From positions 1-64,000 of the forward strand of contig MKTS01000012.1 of NCBI GenBank assembly GCA_001898335.1: a DNA stretch of 64,000 nt. Reading direction: 5' to 3'. The position numbers and the translations under genes were made by a program. The notes beneath the pieces are model-generated. The model saw nothing but the letters and a program-made list of their open reading frames with translations. It searched no databases and had not been told where the DNA came from. The stretch is from Mucilaginibacter sp. 44-25. GTDB lineage: Bacteria > Bacteroidota > Bacteroidia > Sphingobacteriales > Sphingobacteriaceae. This document shows, one piece after another, positions 23,498 through 34,046 of this stretch (its first letter is position 1; each line of letters opens with the position of its first letter).

Positions 23498-25306
23498 GTG
23501 CAACAAACCATTATAGCCAATTACCAGGAAGCTGCAAATAAGGCCCGCCAACAGGCCGACCACTACAAACAGCAGGCAAATACTTACTCGTTACTACGCT
23601 TAGGCATTTTTGCCATAATGATATTGGTGGTTTACATTACCGTGCAGCAGGATAGCTTCGTGGTATTGGGTGTTGGTATTGTAATACTGCTGGCCGCGTT
23701 TGCAGCGTTGGTAGCCCAACAAGGTAAATATGAGCGACTGCGCGATTATCACCTCGACCTGGAGCGTATAAACCTCAATGAGATCAACAGTCTGCAAAAC
23801 AGTACCAACCTGTATGATAATGGCCAAAAGTATAACAACGAGAAGCATTTTTATACCTCTGATCTGGATATTTTTGGGAATGCCTCTCTATACAATCTTA
23901 TCAATCGTGCAGCTACATCTGCAGGAAACGATAAGCTGGCAGGCTGGTTAAGTACGCCGGCTGATAAAACAACAATATTAGTTCGCCAGGAGGCGGTGCA
24001 GGAAATCGCTGCCAATAATGATTGGAAAGTTAACACGCAAACCAAACTGCTATTTGCTGCTAATGAAGATGCAGACCAAATGAAGCGCCTGTTTATATAC
24101 CTCAGCACGCCTTTGCATCTAAGCGGAGAAAAATGGCTAAGTATTTACATCAAAGTAGCGCCCTATCTACTTTTTGGAATGCTGCTTGCCGGCGCTTTTT
24201 TATCGCCCTATTTCACATTAATTGCTCTGCTTACAGCGCTCGGAAATATCTTCATTTTGCTGGCCAAAGGCAGTTACATACTTAAAGCAGGTGCCATTGC
24301 CGATAAAATAAGCGATGTGCTTGCCAAATATACCGTTGTTTTTAATGCAATAGAAAGTCAGCAGTGGCAATCTCAAAGATGCGCGCAACTGCATGAAAAA
24401 CTTAAGGTAAACCAAACTTCAAAAAATATAGCTGAACTATCTAAACTGATCAATAAACTCAGTTACAGCCTCATCATGATCGTTGGGTTCATACTCAATG
24501 TATTTTTCCTGTGGGCTTTAAAGCAGATCATCCTCATAGAAAAATGGAAGCGTAACAACCACCAGAATTTTGAAGAAGCCTTTGATGTTATAGCCGAGTT
24601 TGAAGCACTGATAAGTCTCGCCGTACCAGGTATAAATTATCCGGATTGGGTTTACCCTGAAATTGCCGAATCAGAAGGCTATACCCTCACCGCCAAAAAC
24701 ATTGCCCACCCACTTATTCGCGGTAAGCGGGTTGATAATGACTATAATTTACAGGATGCATTTAAAATAGATATTATCACCGGCTCAAACATGGCCGGTA
24801 AAAGTACCTTCCTGCGTACTATTGGCATTAATACTGTGCTGGCATTGAGTGGCGCGCCGGTGTGCGCTGCAGAAATGGAAGTTTCAGTAATGACTATCGT
24901 AAGTTACATGCGTATCAAAGATTCGCTCAACGAAAGTACCTCCACTTTTAAAGCCGAACTGGACAGGCTGCAGATGTTACTGACCGCGGTTGAGCACGAG
25001 CACCGGGTTTTCTTTTTGATAGATGAAATGCTGCGCGGTACCAACTCTATGGATAAATATCTGGGCAGTAAAGCGGTTATAGAACAGCTTGTCGCCCAAA
25101 AAGGTGTTGGCATGGTTGCCACCCACGACCTGCAAATAGCACGCCTGGAAGATAAATACCCCGACTACGTACGTAATTACTATTTCGACATACAGGTACA
25201 AAACGGCGAAATGCTATTTGACTACAAACTAAAGCACGGCGAATGCAAAACCTTTAACGCTTCGCTATTGCTTAAGCAGATAGGCATAAACGTGCAAGCG
25301 GAGTAA
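23498..25306 (+). CDS. Membrane-anchored MutS-like ATPase
   Basis: A 602-residue protein with a MutS-type C-terminal ATPase: Walker A GSNMAGKSTFLRTIG (residues 429-443), signature SYMRIKDSLNESTSTFKAEL, Walker B FFLIDEMLRGTNS near 503 and a final GECKTFNASLLLKQIGI. Unlike MutS it has two pairs of hydrophobic segments (about residues 30-75 and 225-265, with another near 325), so it is membrane-bound, and it lacks the mismatch-recognition domain. From memory such proteins are common in Bacteroidota, annotated only as MutS-related; role unknown. The start is the GTG at 23498. It is divergent from rlmH. Confidence 0.88.
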   Translation: MQQTIIANYQEAANKARQQADHYKQQANTYSLLRLGIFAIMILVVYITVQQDSFVVLGVGIVILLAAFAALVAQQGKYERLRDYHLDLERINLNEINSLQNSTNLYDNGQKYNNEKHFYTSDLDIFGNASLYNLINRAATSAGNDKLAGWLSTPADKTTILVRQEAVQEIAANNDWKVNTQTKLLFAANEDADQMKRLFIYLSTPLHLSGEKWLSIYIKVAPYLLFGMLLAGAFLSPYFTLIALLTALGNIFILLAKGSYILKAGAIADKISDVLAKYTVVFNAIESQQWQSQRCAQLHEKLKVNQTSKNIAELSKLINKLSYSLIMIVGFILNVFFLWALKQIILIEKWKRNNHQNFEEAFDVIAEFEALISLAVPGINYPDWVYPEIAESEGYTLTAKNIAHPLIRGKRVDNDYNLQDAFKIDIITGSNMAGKSTFLRTIGINTVLALSGAPVCAAEMEVSVMTIVSYMRIKDSLNESTSTFKAELDRLQMLLTAVEHEHRVFFLIDEMLRGTNSMDKYLGSKAVIEQLVAQKGVGMVATHDLQIARLEDKYPDYVRNYYFDIQVQNGEMLFDYKLKHGECKTFNASLLLKQIGINVQAE

Positions 25307-25335
25307 TAGCGTGAAAGACGTATATAAAACTTCTC

Positions 25336-25394
25336 ATACCCTCTTTGCTGCTTGCAGCAGAGAGGGTGGTCGAGCGTAGCGTAGACCGGGTAAG
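25336..25394. repeat. Palindromic repeat (CCCTCTTTGC...GCAGAGAGGG type)
   Basis: ACCCTCTTTGCTGC and GCAGCAGAGAGGGT form a perfect hairpin, followed by a tail GGTCGAGCGTAGCGTAGACC that is itself partly palindromic. A close relative with the same tail is at 58801-58857. It lies just after the MutS-like gene. The remainder of the gap up to 25559 holds nothing recognised except a short palindrome TTCACCGGTGAA at 25410. Confidence 0.75.
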
Positions 25395-25559
25395 TCAATT
25401 CTGCGTTCATTCACCGGTGAAAATACTCACCGTCAAAACTCCTTTACTTAATTTCCCGGCCAATACTTTCACCGACATTTTAGCCCTGTTTGCCTAATAG
25501 TACTAACGCTGCGGGATGGTTTTGATACAATTTTGTGTTGTAAACAAAACTCAATTGCT

Positions 25560-25658
25560 ATGATAACGCTATTTACAACTATTGCTTTTACTACCATTTT
25601 AGGCCTTATTGCACAGGGAATTATTTTTATAGGCCTCATTGGTCGCCATATATTTTAA
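25560..25658 (+). CDS. Possible 32-residue hydrophobic small protein
   Basis: A short open frame from ATG 25560 encoding MITLFTTIAFTTILGLIAQG followed by IIFIGLIGRHIF, a single membrane-helix peptide. It sits about 30 bases after an AT-rich TACAATTTTG that is close to, but not exactly, the -7 consensus, and 47 bases before the DUF2945 gene. Support is only the clean start, hydrophobic pattern and stop; it may be chance. Confidence 0.3.
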   Translation: MITLFTTIAFTTILGLIAQGIIFIGLIGRHIF

Positions 25659-25705
25659 TTACAGGTTTGGCAGGCCTATTGCTTAGATAGTGTTAAACAT
25701 CTATC

Positions 25706-25918
25706 ATGAAAAAAGGCGATACCGTACACTGGAAATGGGGCTCATCAGAAGCTGAAGGAAAAATTGAAAAGAAGCATACTTCTACCACCACTAAAACCAT
25801 AAAGGGTTCAAAAATTACCCGAAAGGCAACAAAAGACGAACCTGCTTATGAAATAAAGCAGGATGATGGTGGCAAAGTACTTAAATCGGAAAGTGAATTA
25901 AAAAAAGGCGGAAAATAA
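25706..25918 (+). CDS. DUF2945 (hypervirulence-associated, TUDOR-like) protein
   Basis: A 70-residue basic protein. KGDTVHWKWGSSEAEGKIEKK followed by TKTIKGSKITRKATKDEPAYEIKQDDGGKVLKSESEL matches the DUF2945 family, predicted SH3/Tudor-like beta barrel. Function is unknown; homologues are small stand-alone proteins often seen with stress genes. Complete at usual length. An imperfect GC-rich hairpin followed by seven T (about 25901-25932) overlaps its end and may terminate it. Confidence 0.88.
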   Translation: MKKGDTVHWKWGSSEAEGKIEKKHTSTTTKTIKGSKITRKATKDEPAYEIKQDDGGKVLKSESELKKGGK

Positions 25919-26020
25919 TACCCGCTTTTTTTAATTCTGATTTTTCCCGATAGCCTGTACGGCCATCTGCCTCATGTTTTCTAACCGCTTTTTAATGCGA
26001 AATAGACATAACGCCTGCCG

Positions 26021-26028
26021 TATTTTTG
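26021..26028 (+). promoter_or_regulatory. -7 promoter box of the ABC exporter operon
   Basis: TATTTTTG, exact consensus, 23 bases before the ATG at 26052. Confidence 0.55.
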
Positions 26029-26051
26029 CAAAATAGAATGCATATTTACAT

Positions 26052-26816
26052 ATGGCAAACCAATCAATTATCACGGTTAAAAACCTGGTGAAAAACTATG
26101 GTGATTTTGAGGCTGTTAAAGGCCTGACCTTTGAAGTATATGAGGGCGAGATATTCGGCTTGCTTGGCCCTAATGGTGCCGGTAAAACCACCACGCTCGA
26201 GATCATAGAAACCCTGCGCGAAAAAACCTCGGGTGAAGTTATTGTTGATGGGTTTGATATTGACAGCAATGCCGATGAGATCAAAAAACGTATCGGTGTG
26301 CAATTGCAGGCAGCCGGGTATTATCCCAATCTTAATCTGTCCGAACTTATTGTGCTGTTTTCGGGCCTTTATGGTGTTAATAAAACGCCAACCGAAATGC
26401 TGGAAAAGGTAGCGCTTACAGATAAAGCCAAAGCGAAGTTCAAAGACCTGTCCGGCGGGCAAAAGCAACGCTTTTCTATCGCTACTACGCTTATTAATAA
26501 TCCGCGCATTATTTTTTTGGATGAACCTACCACCGGCCTCGACCCCCAGGCGCGCCGCAATTTGTGGGACCTGATACGCGAGATACGCGACCATGGGACA
26601 ACCGTAGTGATCACGACCCATTACATGGATGAGGCCGAAGTGCTGTGCGACCGTGTTGCCTTTGTTGATGGCGGACACATCATTGGTATTGATACGCCCG
26701 ACCATTTTATTGACGAGCTGGTTGCCAAAGGCTTTGAACGAAAAAAACAGGTAAAGGCAGCCAATCTTGAGGATGTATTTATTAACCTGACCGGTAAGGA
26801 ATGGCGCGAAGCATAA
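26052..26816 (+). CDS. ABC exporter ATP-binding protein (NatA/DrrA type)
   Basis: ATPase subunit of an ABC-2-type exporter. The 254-residue protein has Walker A GPNGAGKTT (residues 38-46), a Q-loop near 85, the signature LSGGQKQR near 134, Walker B IIFLDEPTTGLDP near 153 and the switch His in TTHYMDEAE. No C-terminal extension. It is followed after 83 bases by its membrane partner. Substrate is not predictable; this type moves drugs, lipids or sodium. Confidence 0.96.
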   Translation: MANQSIITVKNLVKNYGDFEAVKGLTFEVYEGEIFGLLGPNGAGKTTTLEIIETLREKTSGEVIVDGFDIDSNADEIKKRIGVQLQAAGYYPNLNLSELIVLFSGLYGVNKTPTEMLEKVALTDKAKAKFKDLSGGQKQRFSIATTLINNPRIIFLDEPTTGLDPQARRNLWDLIREIRDHGTTVVITTHYMDEAEVLCDRVAFVDGGHIIGIDTPDHFIDELVAKGFERKKQVKAANLEDVFINLTGKEWREA

Positions 26817-26899
26817 CCTTCTGATAGTCGGCAGGTATGAGTTTGCAGTTAGCAGTCTCTTATATTAACACCAACACTTCACAATGATTGAATGACCCA

Positions 26900-28021
26900 A
26901 TGAATAGTACAAAATATAGTAATACACGTGCTACGCTTGCCATTGCCAGGGCAAGTTTCCGCTCCATTCTTCGCAGCCCGTCTGCAGTAGTGTTTAGTCT
27001 GGCATTCCCGCTGATATTTATTGTCGTGTTCGCCAATATAGGTGGCGGCGGGATGAGTGTTGATGTTGGTGTGGCCAAAGGCTGTGATACGCTAAATCCT
27101 ATTTACAAAGCCCTGGCCCAAAATAAAATCATTAAGCTTATTAAGGATGAAACACCGGATGAAATGCAAAAGAACCTCGCCAAAGGAACTATTGACGCCA
27201 TAATTGATCTGAAACCGATGGTGCCCATGAAGCCTATGCAGGTAAACGTACAGTACAGCCATGCCTCTGGCGATAAAGGTGGCGTATTAAAATCTGTACT
27301 TAATAATATATTTTACCGTATACAGTCGGAACAGTTTAAGCGTATACAGCAAATTTCAGGCATACCTATACCTAACGCAGTTGACCTGAAAGAAACCGTT
27401 GTAACAGGGCGTGAATATAAATACATCGACTTTATATTGCCTGGTCAATTGGGCTTCTCTTTACTGAGTAGCGGGGTATTTGGTACGGCCTTCGTATTCC
27501 TGAGCTTGCGCATTACGCTGGTAATTAAACGCTTTTTCGCCACCCCGGTTAAACGCTCGAGCATTGTATTGGGCGAAGCCATAGCCCGTGTAGTGTTTGC
27601 ACTGCTGGGGGCATTGTTTATTATTGTGATTGGGCATTTTGTATTTGGCTTTACATTGATACACGGGGTTGTTACGGTGCTTAATATGCTGGTACTGTGT
27701 ACCATCGGGCTCATCATATTTATGGGCTTCGGCTTTACCATATCAGGCCTGGCCAAAAACGAAAGTTCTATACCGCCCATATCCAATATTGTTACCATGC
27801 CACAGTTCCTGCTGTCGGGTACCTTCTTTTCGGTAAGCGCTTTTCCGGTTTGGCTCCAACATATCAGCAGGGTGCTGCCACTTACACATCTTAATGATGC
27901 CATGCGTAAAGTGGCTTTTGAAGGGGCAGGTTTAGGCGATGTTACTCATCAGCTTTTCATTCTATTACTATGGGGCATAGGTATCTACGCGGTGGCAGTT
28001 AAAACGTTTAAGTGGGAATAG
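26900..28021 (+). CDS. ABC-2-type exporter permease
   Basis: A 373-residue membrane subunit with an N-terminal helix (residues 25-45), a periplasmic domain of about 150 residues, and five further helices ending in a short cytoplasmic tail, the ABC2_membrane_3 layout. The block RSIVLGEAIARVVFALLGAL and the segment FLLSGTFFSVSAFPVWLQ are typical of the family. Start placed at ATG 26900 (MNSTKYS); a TTG 12 bases upstream is also in frame. With the preceding ATPase it forms one exporter. Confidence 0.93.
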   Translation: MNSTKYSNTRATLAIARASFRSILRSPSAVVFSLAFPLIFIVVFANIGGGGMSVDVGVAKGCDTLNPIYKALAQNKIIKLIKDETPDEMQKNLAKGTIDAIIDLKPMVPMKPMQVNVQYSHASGDKGGVLKSVLNNIFYRIQSEQFKRIQQISGIPIPNAVDLKETVVTGREYKYIDFILPGQLGFSLLSSGVFGTAFVFLSLRITLVIKRFFATPVKRSSIVLGEAIARVVFALLGALFIIVIGHFVFGFTLIHGVVTVLNMLVLCTIGLIIFMGFGFTISGLAKNESSIPPISNIVTMPQFLLSGTFFSVSAFPVWLQHISRVLPLTHLNDAMRKVAFEGAGLGDVTHQLFILLLWGIGIYAVAVKTFKWE

Positions 28022-28064
28022 GAAAGTAGCACTATATAATCCGGCTCATTTTACGGGCTTAAAA

Positions 28065-28679
28065 CTATAAATTATCTATATATAGCATATAATGTTTCGA
28101 CTTTACATTCTCTACAGGCTGTTCGGCGAATGATTTATTATAGTTTATCTTATTGGGATCAAAGCTTTTTCCTAAGATAGCTTCCGCTTGGCTAATGTCA
28201 TATTGTTTATCGTTTATCCAAAAACTAAATTGATAGGATGATTTTTTGAGATCTCTAAAAAGGACTTTTTCTCTGGGATCATCTATGGAAAATGGTAGCG
28301 AGAATTTCTCATCGACGTTTCTGCCGTTTTGACGAGCTGGTTTCCAGCGTGGTGACGCTTGTATGATATTTACAAGCTGTTCTTCATAAACTAAGCCACT
28401 TTCTGTAAGCTTTTTGATGTTTTTTACAAACCCTGTACTATCAACTGTAAATTCCATTATCACATGGCCTTTATAACCAAATAGCTTAGCGAGTTCTGAA
28501 GTACGTATCTTTTTACCTACATACATCATGAAGGCTTGGTTTCCTCCTGGGAATGCTGCCGACGACTCGAATAACGTAACATTATTAGTTTTTGCTTCAT
28601 TAATGCTATCGGACCTGGTTTGAGCAAACGATGAAAAAGAGAAAAATAAAATAGTGATAAGAATAAAAGTTGCTTTCAT
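28065..28679 (-). CDS. Secreted TonB C-terminal-domain protein
   Basis: A 204-residue protein with a signal peptide (MKATFILITILFFSFSSFAQ) and a TonB C-terminal fold: the region GHVIMEFTVDSTGFVKNIKKL followed by VNIIQASPRWKPARQNGRNV and EKFSLPFSI is the usual pattern. Real TonB proteins are held by an N-terminal helix and a proline-rich spacer; here there is neither spacer nor ExbBD partners nearby, so it is more likely a periplasmic TonB-domain protein than an energy transducer. Start at ATG 28679 gives a clean signal peptide; the longer reading does not. Confidence 0.8.
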   Translation of the reverse strand: MKATFILITILFFSFSSFAQTRSDSINEAKTNNVTLFESSAAFPGGNQAFMMYVGKKIRTSELAKLFGYKGHVIMEFTVDSTGFVKNIKKLTESGLVYEEQLVNIIQASPRWKPARQNGRNVDEKFSLPFSIDDPREKVLFRDLKKSSYQFSFWINDKQYDISQAEAILGKSFDPNKINYNKSFAEQPVENVKSKHYMLYIDNL

Positions 28680-28784
28680 AACTTCAAATCTACAACTTGA
28701 GTTATCCAAATCACAATATCTTTCTCTTAACATAAATTTAATATTAAGCATTGTTTAATTAACATATTAATAACATTAAGGAAA

Positions 28785-28792
28785 TAGATTTG
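28785..28792 (+). promoter_or_regulatory. -7 promoter box of the DUF2490 gene
   Basis: TAGATTTG, exact consensus, 21 bases before ATG 28814. It rules out the in-frame TTG at 28790 as start. Confidence 0.5.
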
Positions 28793-28813
28793 CATTATCA
28801 AAATATTAAGATA

Positions 28814-29551
28814 ATGTTAAAAAACGCTTTTAGGGTTGTCGCGATAACTTCCTTATTCATATTAAGCTCGCTTTTTGTTAAAGCACAAGATTCAAAATTA
28901 GGTACCTGGGGCATTGCCACTGTAGTAATGCCCGGAGATAGCGCACATCGCTGGGGAGGTTATTCTGAATTCCAGATGCGTACCAATGGCGCGGCCTTCA
29001 GCCAGTTTCAGTATTATGAGGCTAAAGCAGGTATAAGTTACGATATCGACAAAAATTTCATTGCCCTTTTAGGTACCGGTACTTATCACACCTATAACTA
29101 TCTTGATATTGCCGATGGCCCAACTGTTAATGAGTTTAGGGTTTGGGAGCAAATGACCATTAACCAGTTCCTTACCCCGCTAAAGTTTGAGCACCGTTAC
29201 CGTGTAGAGCAACGCTGGCTTGATGGTAACTATCGCAACCGCTTCCGTTACAGGCTTAACATGTTTATCCCTTTAAACAACGTTAAAATCGTAGCTAAAA
29301 CCTGGTTTATTTCTGTATTTGACGAGATCTTTTTCACTAATAAAACACCAAATTTTGAGCGCAACCGTGTATCGGCAGCTTTAGGTTACCAGTTTGATAA
29401 AAAATGGATAGTACAAGCCGGCTGGATCAACCAGCGGAATTACACGCCTAACACCAGCAGCGCCAAAAATAATATGATGATTACATTAATGTACCGTATT
29501 AATCGTAAAAACAGTGCAGAGCGCGAGCACTTGCCTACCACTTCAGATTAA
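28814..29551 (+). CDS. DUF2490 outer-membrane beta-barrel protein
   Basis: A 245-residue secreted protein with a signal peptide ending near FVKAQ (residue 24) and a run of amphipathic strands with aromatic girdles (RWGGYSEFQMRTNG, FEHRYRVEQRW, NRFRYRLNMFIPL, AALGYQFDKKWIVQAGWINQ), the pattern of DUF2490 barrels in Bacteroidota. About eight to ten strands, so a small outer-membrane barrel. Function unknown. It precedes eno by 100 bases but there is no sign of a shared operon. Confidence 0.88.
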   Translation: MLKNAFRVVAITSLFILSSLFVKAQDSKLGTWGIATVVMPGDSAHRWGGYSEFQMRTNGAAFSQFQYYEAKAGISYDIDKNFIALLGTGTYHTYNYLDIADGPTVNEFRVWEQMTINQFLTPLKFEHRYRVEQRWLDGNYRNRFRYRLNMFIPLNNVKIVAKTWFISVFDEIFFTNKTPNFERNRVSAALGYQFDKKWIVQAGWINQRNYTPNTSSAKNNMMITLMYRINRKNSAEREHLPTTSD

Positions 29552-29647
29552 GTAATTGTTACAAATGCAAATTAAGGTTGGTATTTCTTTATTTTGCGCT
29601 TAACTTAGCCCACCAATTTACTATAGTAAACAAAATAAATACGATAA

Positions 29648-30955
<1,308 letters not shown>

Positions 30956-30981
30956 TCTCTAATAAAGATTTTCAATATAGA

Positions 30982-31011
30982 GCTCTCTAAAGAAATTCAG
31001 AGGGCTTTTTT
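30982..31011 (+). terminator. Terminator of eno
   Basis: GCTCTCT and AGAGGGC stem around a 10-base loop, followed by six T; 27 bases after the eno stop. Confidence 0.75.
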
Positions 31012-31147
31012 GTTGGACATAATAAATTAAGCTTGTACTACCACGTCATTGCCAGGAACGTAGCGATCTCTTTTATAACCAGCAGTTTATTTGGGTGTAA
31101 ATTGCACATGCAACCGTAATAATTTATAAAGTCTTTAGTTGCCTTAA

Positions 31148-31186
31148 AACAAGAAAGCCTCTCCAAATTGGAGAGGCTTTCTTGTT
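31148..31186. terminator. Strong hairpin terminator
   Basis: A 17-bp perfect stem, AACAAGAAAGCCTCTCC and its complement, around AAATT. T-rich on the minus-strand side, ending 20 bases after the outer-membrane protein stop at 31206. Possibly bidirectional. Confidence 0.85.
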
Positions 31187-31205
31187 GATATGTGGGTTGA
31201 TGCTA

Positions 31206-33761
31206 TTATCGGCCACCTGCCGCGCCACCGCCCATGCCGCCACCTTGCTGGTCGCCGCCCTGGATCTGGTCGTCGTTGTTAACGCCTTTTTTCTTTTGCA
31301 TTGGGTTAGCTGGTTTAAAGCTGATCTTACCAAAGCTGTAGCTAAACGTTAAACCGAACGATTGGAACGGAAACTGTGTACGGCTAACCTGGCTGAAGCC
31401 CGGGCTTGATATATTCTGGTTAAAGGCTTTGTTAACCGCGAATGGCTGAACAGTATTGAAACCAAGCGAAGCCTTTTTGTTCATAAACTGTTTCTTTAAA
31501 CCAAACGCGTAAATACCAAATGAAGGGCTGGTACCTTGTATAGTACGGCGAGCCGAGTTAATGAAACCAAACGCTTCAAAGATAATGTCCTTAGGCAAAT
31601 TTAATGTAGCGCTGCCGAACATGGTGTACTGTAAACGGGTTTTAAGCGCATCAGGGTTAATGAAGTTGGCATACTGCGCATACACTGTTGGGTTATAGGT
31701 AAACACGTTAACGCTACCACGTATGGTTAATGGCTTAATAGGGTTAACAGAACCAAAGAAGCTTGCACCTACAGATTTGTTAACGGCTACGTTATTTTGC
31801 ACTGTACGGGTACCGGTAACGGTGCTGTCGCCAACCAGCTCCGTGATAGGCACAGCTATACCTTCAATAAGGTCGCTGGTTCTCTTGTAGTAAACCGAGA
31901 AGTTTAACACGGACGATTTAATAAACGTGTTGTAGTTTAACTCAACGGTTTGTGAAACCTCAGGTGCCAGGTTAGGGTTACCTACAGATTGTGCCTGGAT
32001 GTTAGCTCTGTTGATGAACGGGTTTAACACCTGCAGGCTTGGGCGCTGTATACGCTTGCTGTATGATAATTTGAAGGTATTTGAACCAAGCGTTTTCTGT
32101 ATGGTTAAACTTGGGATATAAGTATTATAATTAGCACTAAACGGATTTAATACCTGCTGGTTAGCGCCGCTTGCATAAGGTGTTTGAGGGTCGCCGGTAA
32201 TTTGGGTATTCTCGTAACGGAAACCACTCAGAATAGAATAGTTCTTAGGCAAGGTAATGGTAAACACGCCGTAACCTGCGTATACGTTTTGCGTATAGTC
32301 ATACAGGTTTGAGTTTTCGGTATCAAGGATGGGGTTGTTGCCTGCAGCGTCAACATCGTAAATGTTGTAAACGCTGTTGATGCGCCTTTGAATGGTTTTA
32401 CCACCGGCTTCCAGCTTAAGCACTTTGCTTATAGGCAAGGTATAGTCTGCCTGGGCGGTATACTCATTGTTTTTACCATCGTTATTGCCGGCCTGGTTTG
32501 GCTGCCTTGCGGTAAACAAGCTGTTGTAATCTGTTTTAATGATGCTATGGCTCCACTGACCTGAAATAATTATTTCGTGGCCTTCTTTTTTAAACTTGTG
32601 GGTATAGTCGATATTCCAGTCGAAACCACTGAATTTGTTATGGTTAGTGCTGTTACCAAAGTACTGTATGCTTTTGGAAGGGTTGATAAAGTCCTGGATG
32701 CTGTATGTACCGCCGCCATTGGTATTAAAACCACCATCGTTTACCGCAATGGTACTGTTAATGCTGTTGAAACCGTTAAACTCGTAACCGGCAGTAAAAG
32801 TACCTCTTGCGCCGTGGCGTTTAGTTCTGCTGGCGGTATTATTAAAGTTACGCTGGTGTACGGTTCCGTTATCAATAGTCTGGTCGAACTCTGTGGTCAT
32901 GGTTTGCGGCCATGTAAGGTTACCACCCAGGTTAGCCGAAAAGTTGAACCTGTTTTTGTTGTAGTTGATATTAAAGTTACCGTTATTTTGACGGGTACCT
33001 ACGCCACCACTTACCGAACCGCTGATGCCTGACGCATTTTTGGTTTTAGTGATAATGTTAATGATACCACCTGAACCTTCCGCATCGTATTTAGCTGATG
33101 GAGAGGTAACCACCTCAATGTTCTTGATCTGGTCGGCAGGGATGGTTTTCAATACATCACTTAAGCTGGCAGATGTAGCGCCTGATGGCTTGCCGTTAAT
33201 TAAAACACGCACGTTCTGGTCGCCACGGATGGCCACGTTACCATTCATATCCACGGATACCAACGGCACTTTCTGCAAAACGTCGGTAGCGTTACCTCCG
33301 GTTGAGGTTACGTCTTTTTCGGCGTTGTAAACAATTTTGTCGATCCTGTTTTCAATAAGTGGTGCCTGACCTACCACCTGTACCTCTTTCAGCGAAGTCG
33401 CGCTTGGCGAAAGTAGTATGGTACCCATATTATTATCAGGCTTAGCGGCGGTGGTTTCAACAGGGTCATAAGTTTTAGCCGGATAGCCGATAAATGAAAT
33501 GGTGATCTTGTATTTACCGGTGCGGATGCCATTTAACTGGAAATTACCTTTAGAGTCGGTAAGTACACCATTAATAGGTGTTTTAGCACCGCTTTTAAAA
33601 ATGCTGATGGTAGCGTAATCTACCGGTTTTTTGGTAATCGAATCGATAACCGTACCGGAAATTTTGCCCACTATGCCAGAGCCTCCGCCACCCATTGGTA
33701 TCTGGGCCTGGGCTGTTATAGCACTGCATATTACTATAATAAGTAAAAGTATTCGTTTCAT
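31206..33761 (-). CDS. Outer-membrane beta-barrel with carboxypeptidase-regulatory and plug domains
   Basis: An 851-residue TonB-receptor-like protein. Signal peptide (residues 1-20), a Gly-rich linker, a carboxypeptidase D regulatory-like beta-sandwich (GTVIDSITKKPVDYATISIF, residues 35-120), a plug domain (IENRIDKIVYNAEKDV, DVLQKVPLVSVDMNGNVAIRGDQNVRVLINGKP, about 135-240) and a barrel of the outer-membrane-beta-barrel-protein-3 type. The C-terminus is a Gln/Gly-rich tail (GGGMGGGAAGGR) rather than an aromatic end. No SusD partner is present, so it is not a classic polysaccharide locus; the cargo is unknown. Terminated by the hairpin just after it. Confidence 0.9.
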   Translation of the reverse strand: MKRILLLIIVICSAITAQAQIPMGGGGSGIVGKISGTVIDSITKKPVDYATISIFKSGAKTPINGVLTDSKGNFQLNGIRTGKYKITISFIGYPAKTYDPVETTAAKPDNNMGTILLSPSATSLKEVQVVGQAPLIENRIDKIVYNAEKDVTSTGGNATDVLQKVPLVSVDMNGNVAIRGDQNVRVLINGKPSGATSASLSDVLKTIPADQIKNIEVVTSPSAKYDAEGSGGIINIITKTKNASGISGSVSGGVGTRQNNGNFNINYNKNRFNFSANLGGNLTWPQTMTTEFDQTIDNGTVHQRNFNNTASRTKRHGARGTFTAGYEFNGFNSINSTIAVNDGGFNTNGGGTYSIQDFINPSKSIQYFGNSTNHNKFSGFDWNIDYTHKFKKEGHEIIISGQWSHSIIKTDYNSLFTARQPNQAGNNDGKNNEYTAQADYTLPISKVLKLEAGGKTIQRRINSVYNIYDVDAAGNNPILDTENSNLYDYTQNVYAGYGVFTITLPKNYSILSGFRYENTQITGDPQTPYASGANQQVLNPFSANYNTYIPSLTIQKTLGSNTFKLSYSKRIQRPSLQVLNPFINRANIQAQSVGNPNLAPEVSQTVELNYNTFIKSSVLNFSVYYKRTSDLIEGIAVPITELVGDSTVTGTRTVQNNVAVNKSVGASFFGSVNPIKPLTIRGSVNVFTYNPTVYAQYANFINPDALKTRLQYTMFGSATLNLPKDIIFEAFGFINSARRTIQGTSPSFGIYAFGLKKQFMNKKASLGFNTVQPFAVNKAFNQNISSPGFSQVSRTQFPFQSFGLTFSYSFGKISFKPANPMQKKKGVNNDDQIQGGDQQGGGMGGGAAGGR

Positions 33762-33873
33762 GTGTTTTGAGCGTTTTGGTAATTTGAGGCGAAAATGCCA
33801 AAAATGTTACAGGCCTAATCTCATAAATTAAAAAATTGTTAGAGATGTAATGTATATGTTACACTTAGTTGGT

Positions 33874-33930
33874 GAGTGATGAACAGTGAATGGTGAGTAG
33901 TGAGCAAAATAGTGAGTGGTTAGGGAAGAA
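33874..33930. repeat. Heptad array (GGTGAGT family)
   Basis: Tandem 7-mers GGTGAGT, GATGAAC, AGTGAAT, GGTGAGT, AGTGAGC in the 349-base gap between the outer-membrane protein and leuS. The rest of the gap holds the palindromic repeat and terminator listed next; no gene was seen. Confidence 0.7.
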
Positions 33931-33960
33931 TGGTATGTGTTTATTGTAAATGCTTTGGTG

Positions 33961-34040
33961 GTCCCGAACTTGTTTCGAGGTCTCATATGGGTAGTTAGAT
34001 TGGTATGTGGGATGCTGAAACAAGTTCAGCATGACGAGAT
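33961..34040. repeat. Palindromic repeat (CCCGAACTTGTTTCG / ATGCTGAAACAAGTTCAGCAT)
   Basis: Two related parts: GTCCCGAACTTGTTTCGAGG at 33961 and, 50 bases later, ATGCTGAAACAAGTTCAGCA, itself a hairpin and partly complementary to the first. Repeats with this wording are widespread between genes in bacteria, from memory. Confidence 0.7.
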
Positions 34041-34046
34041 CTATCC

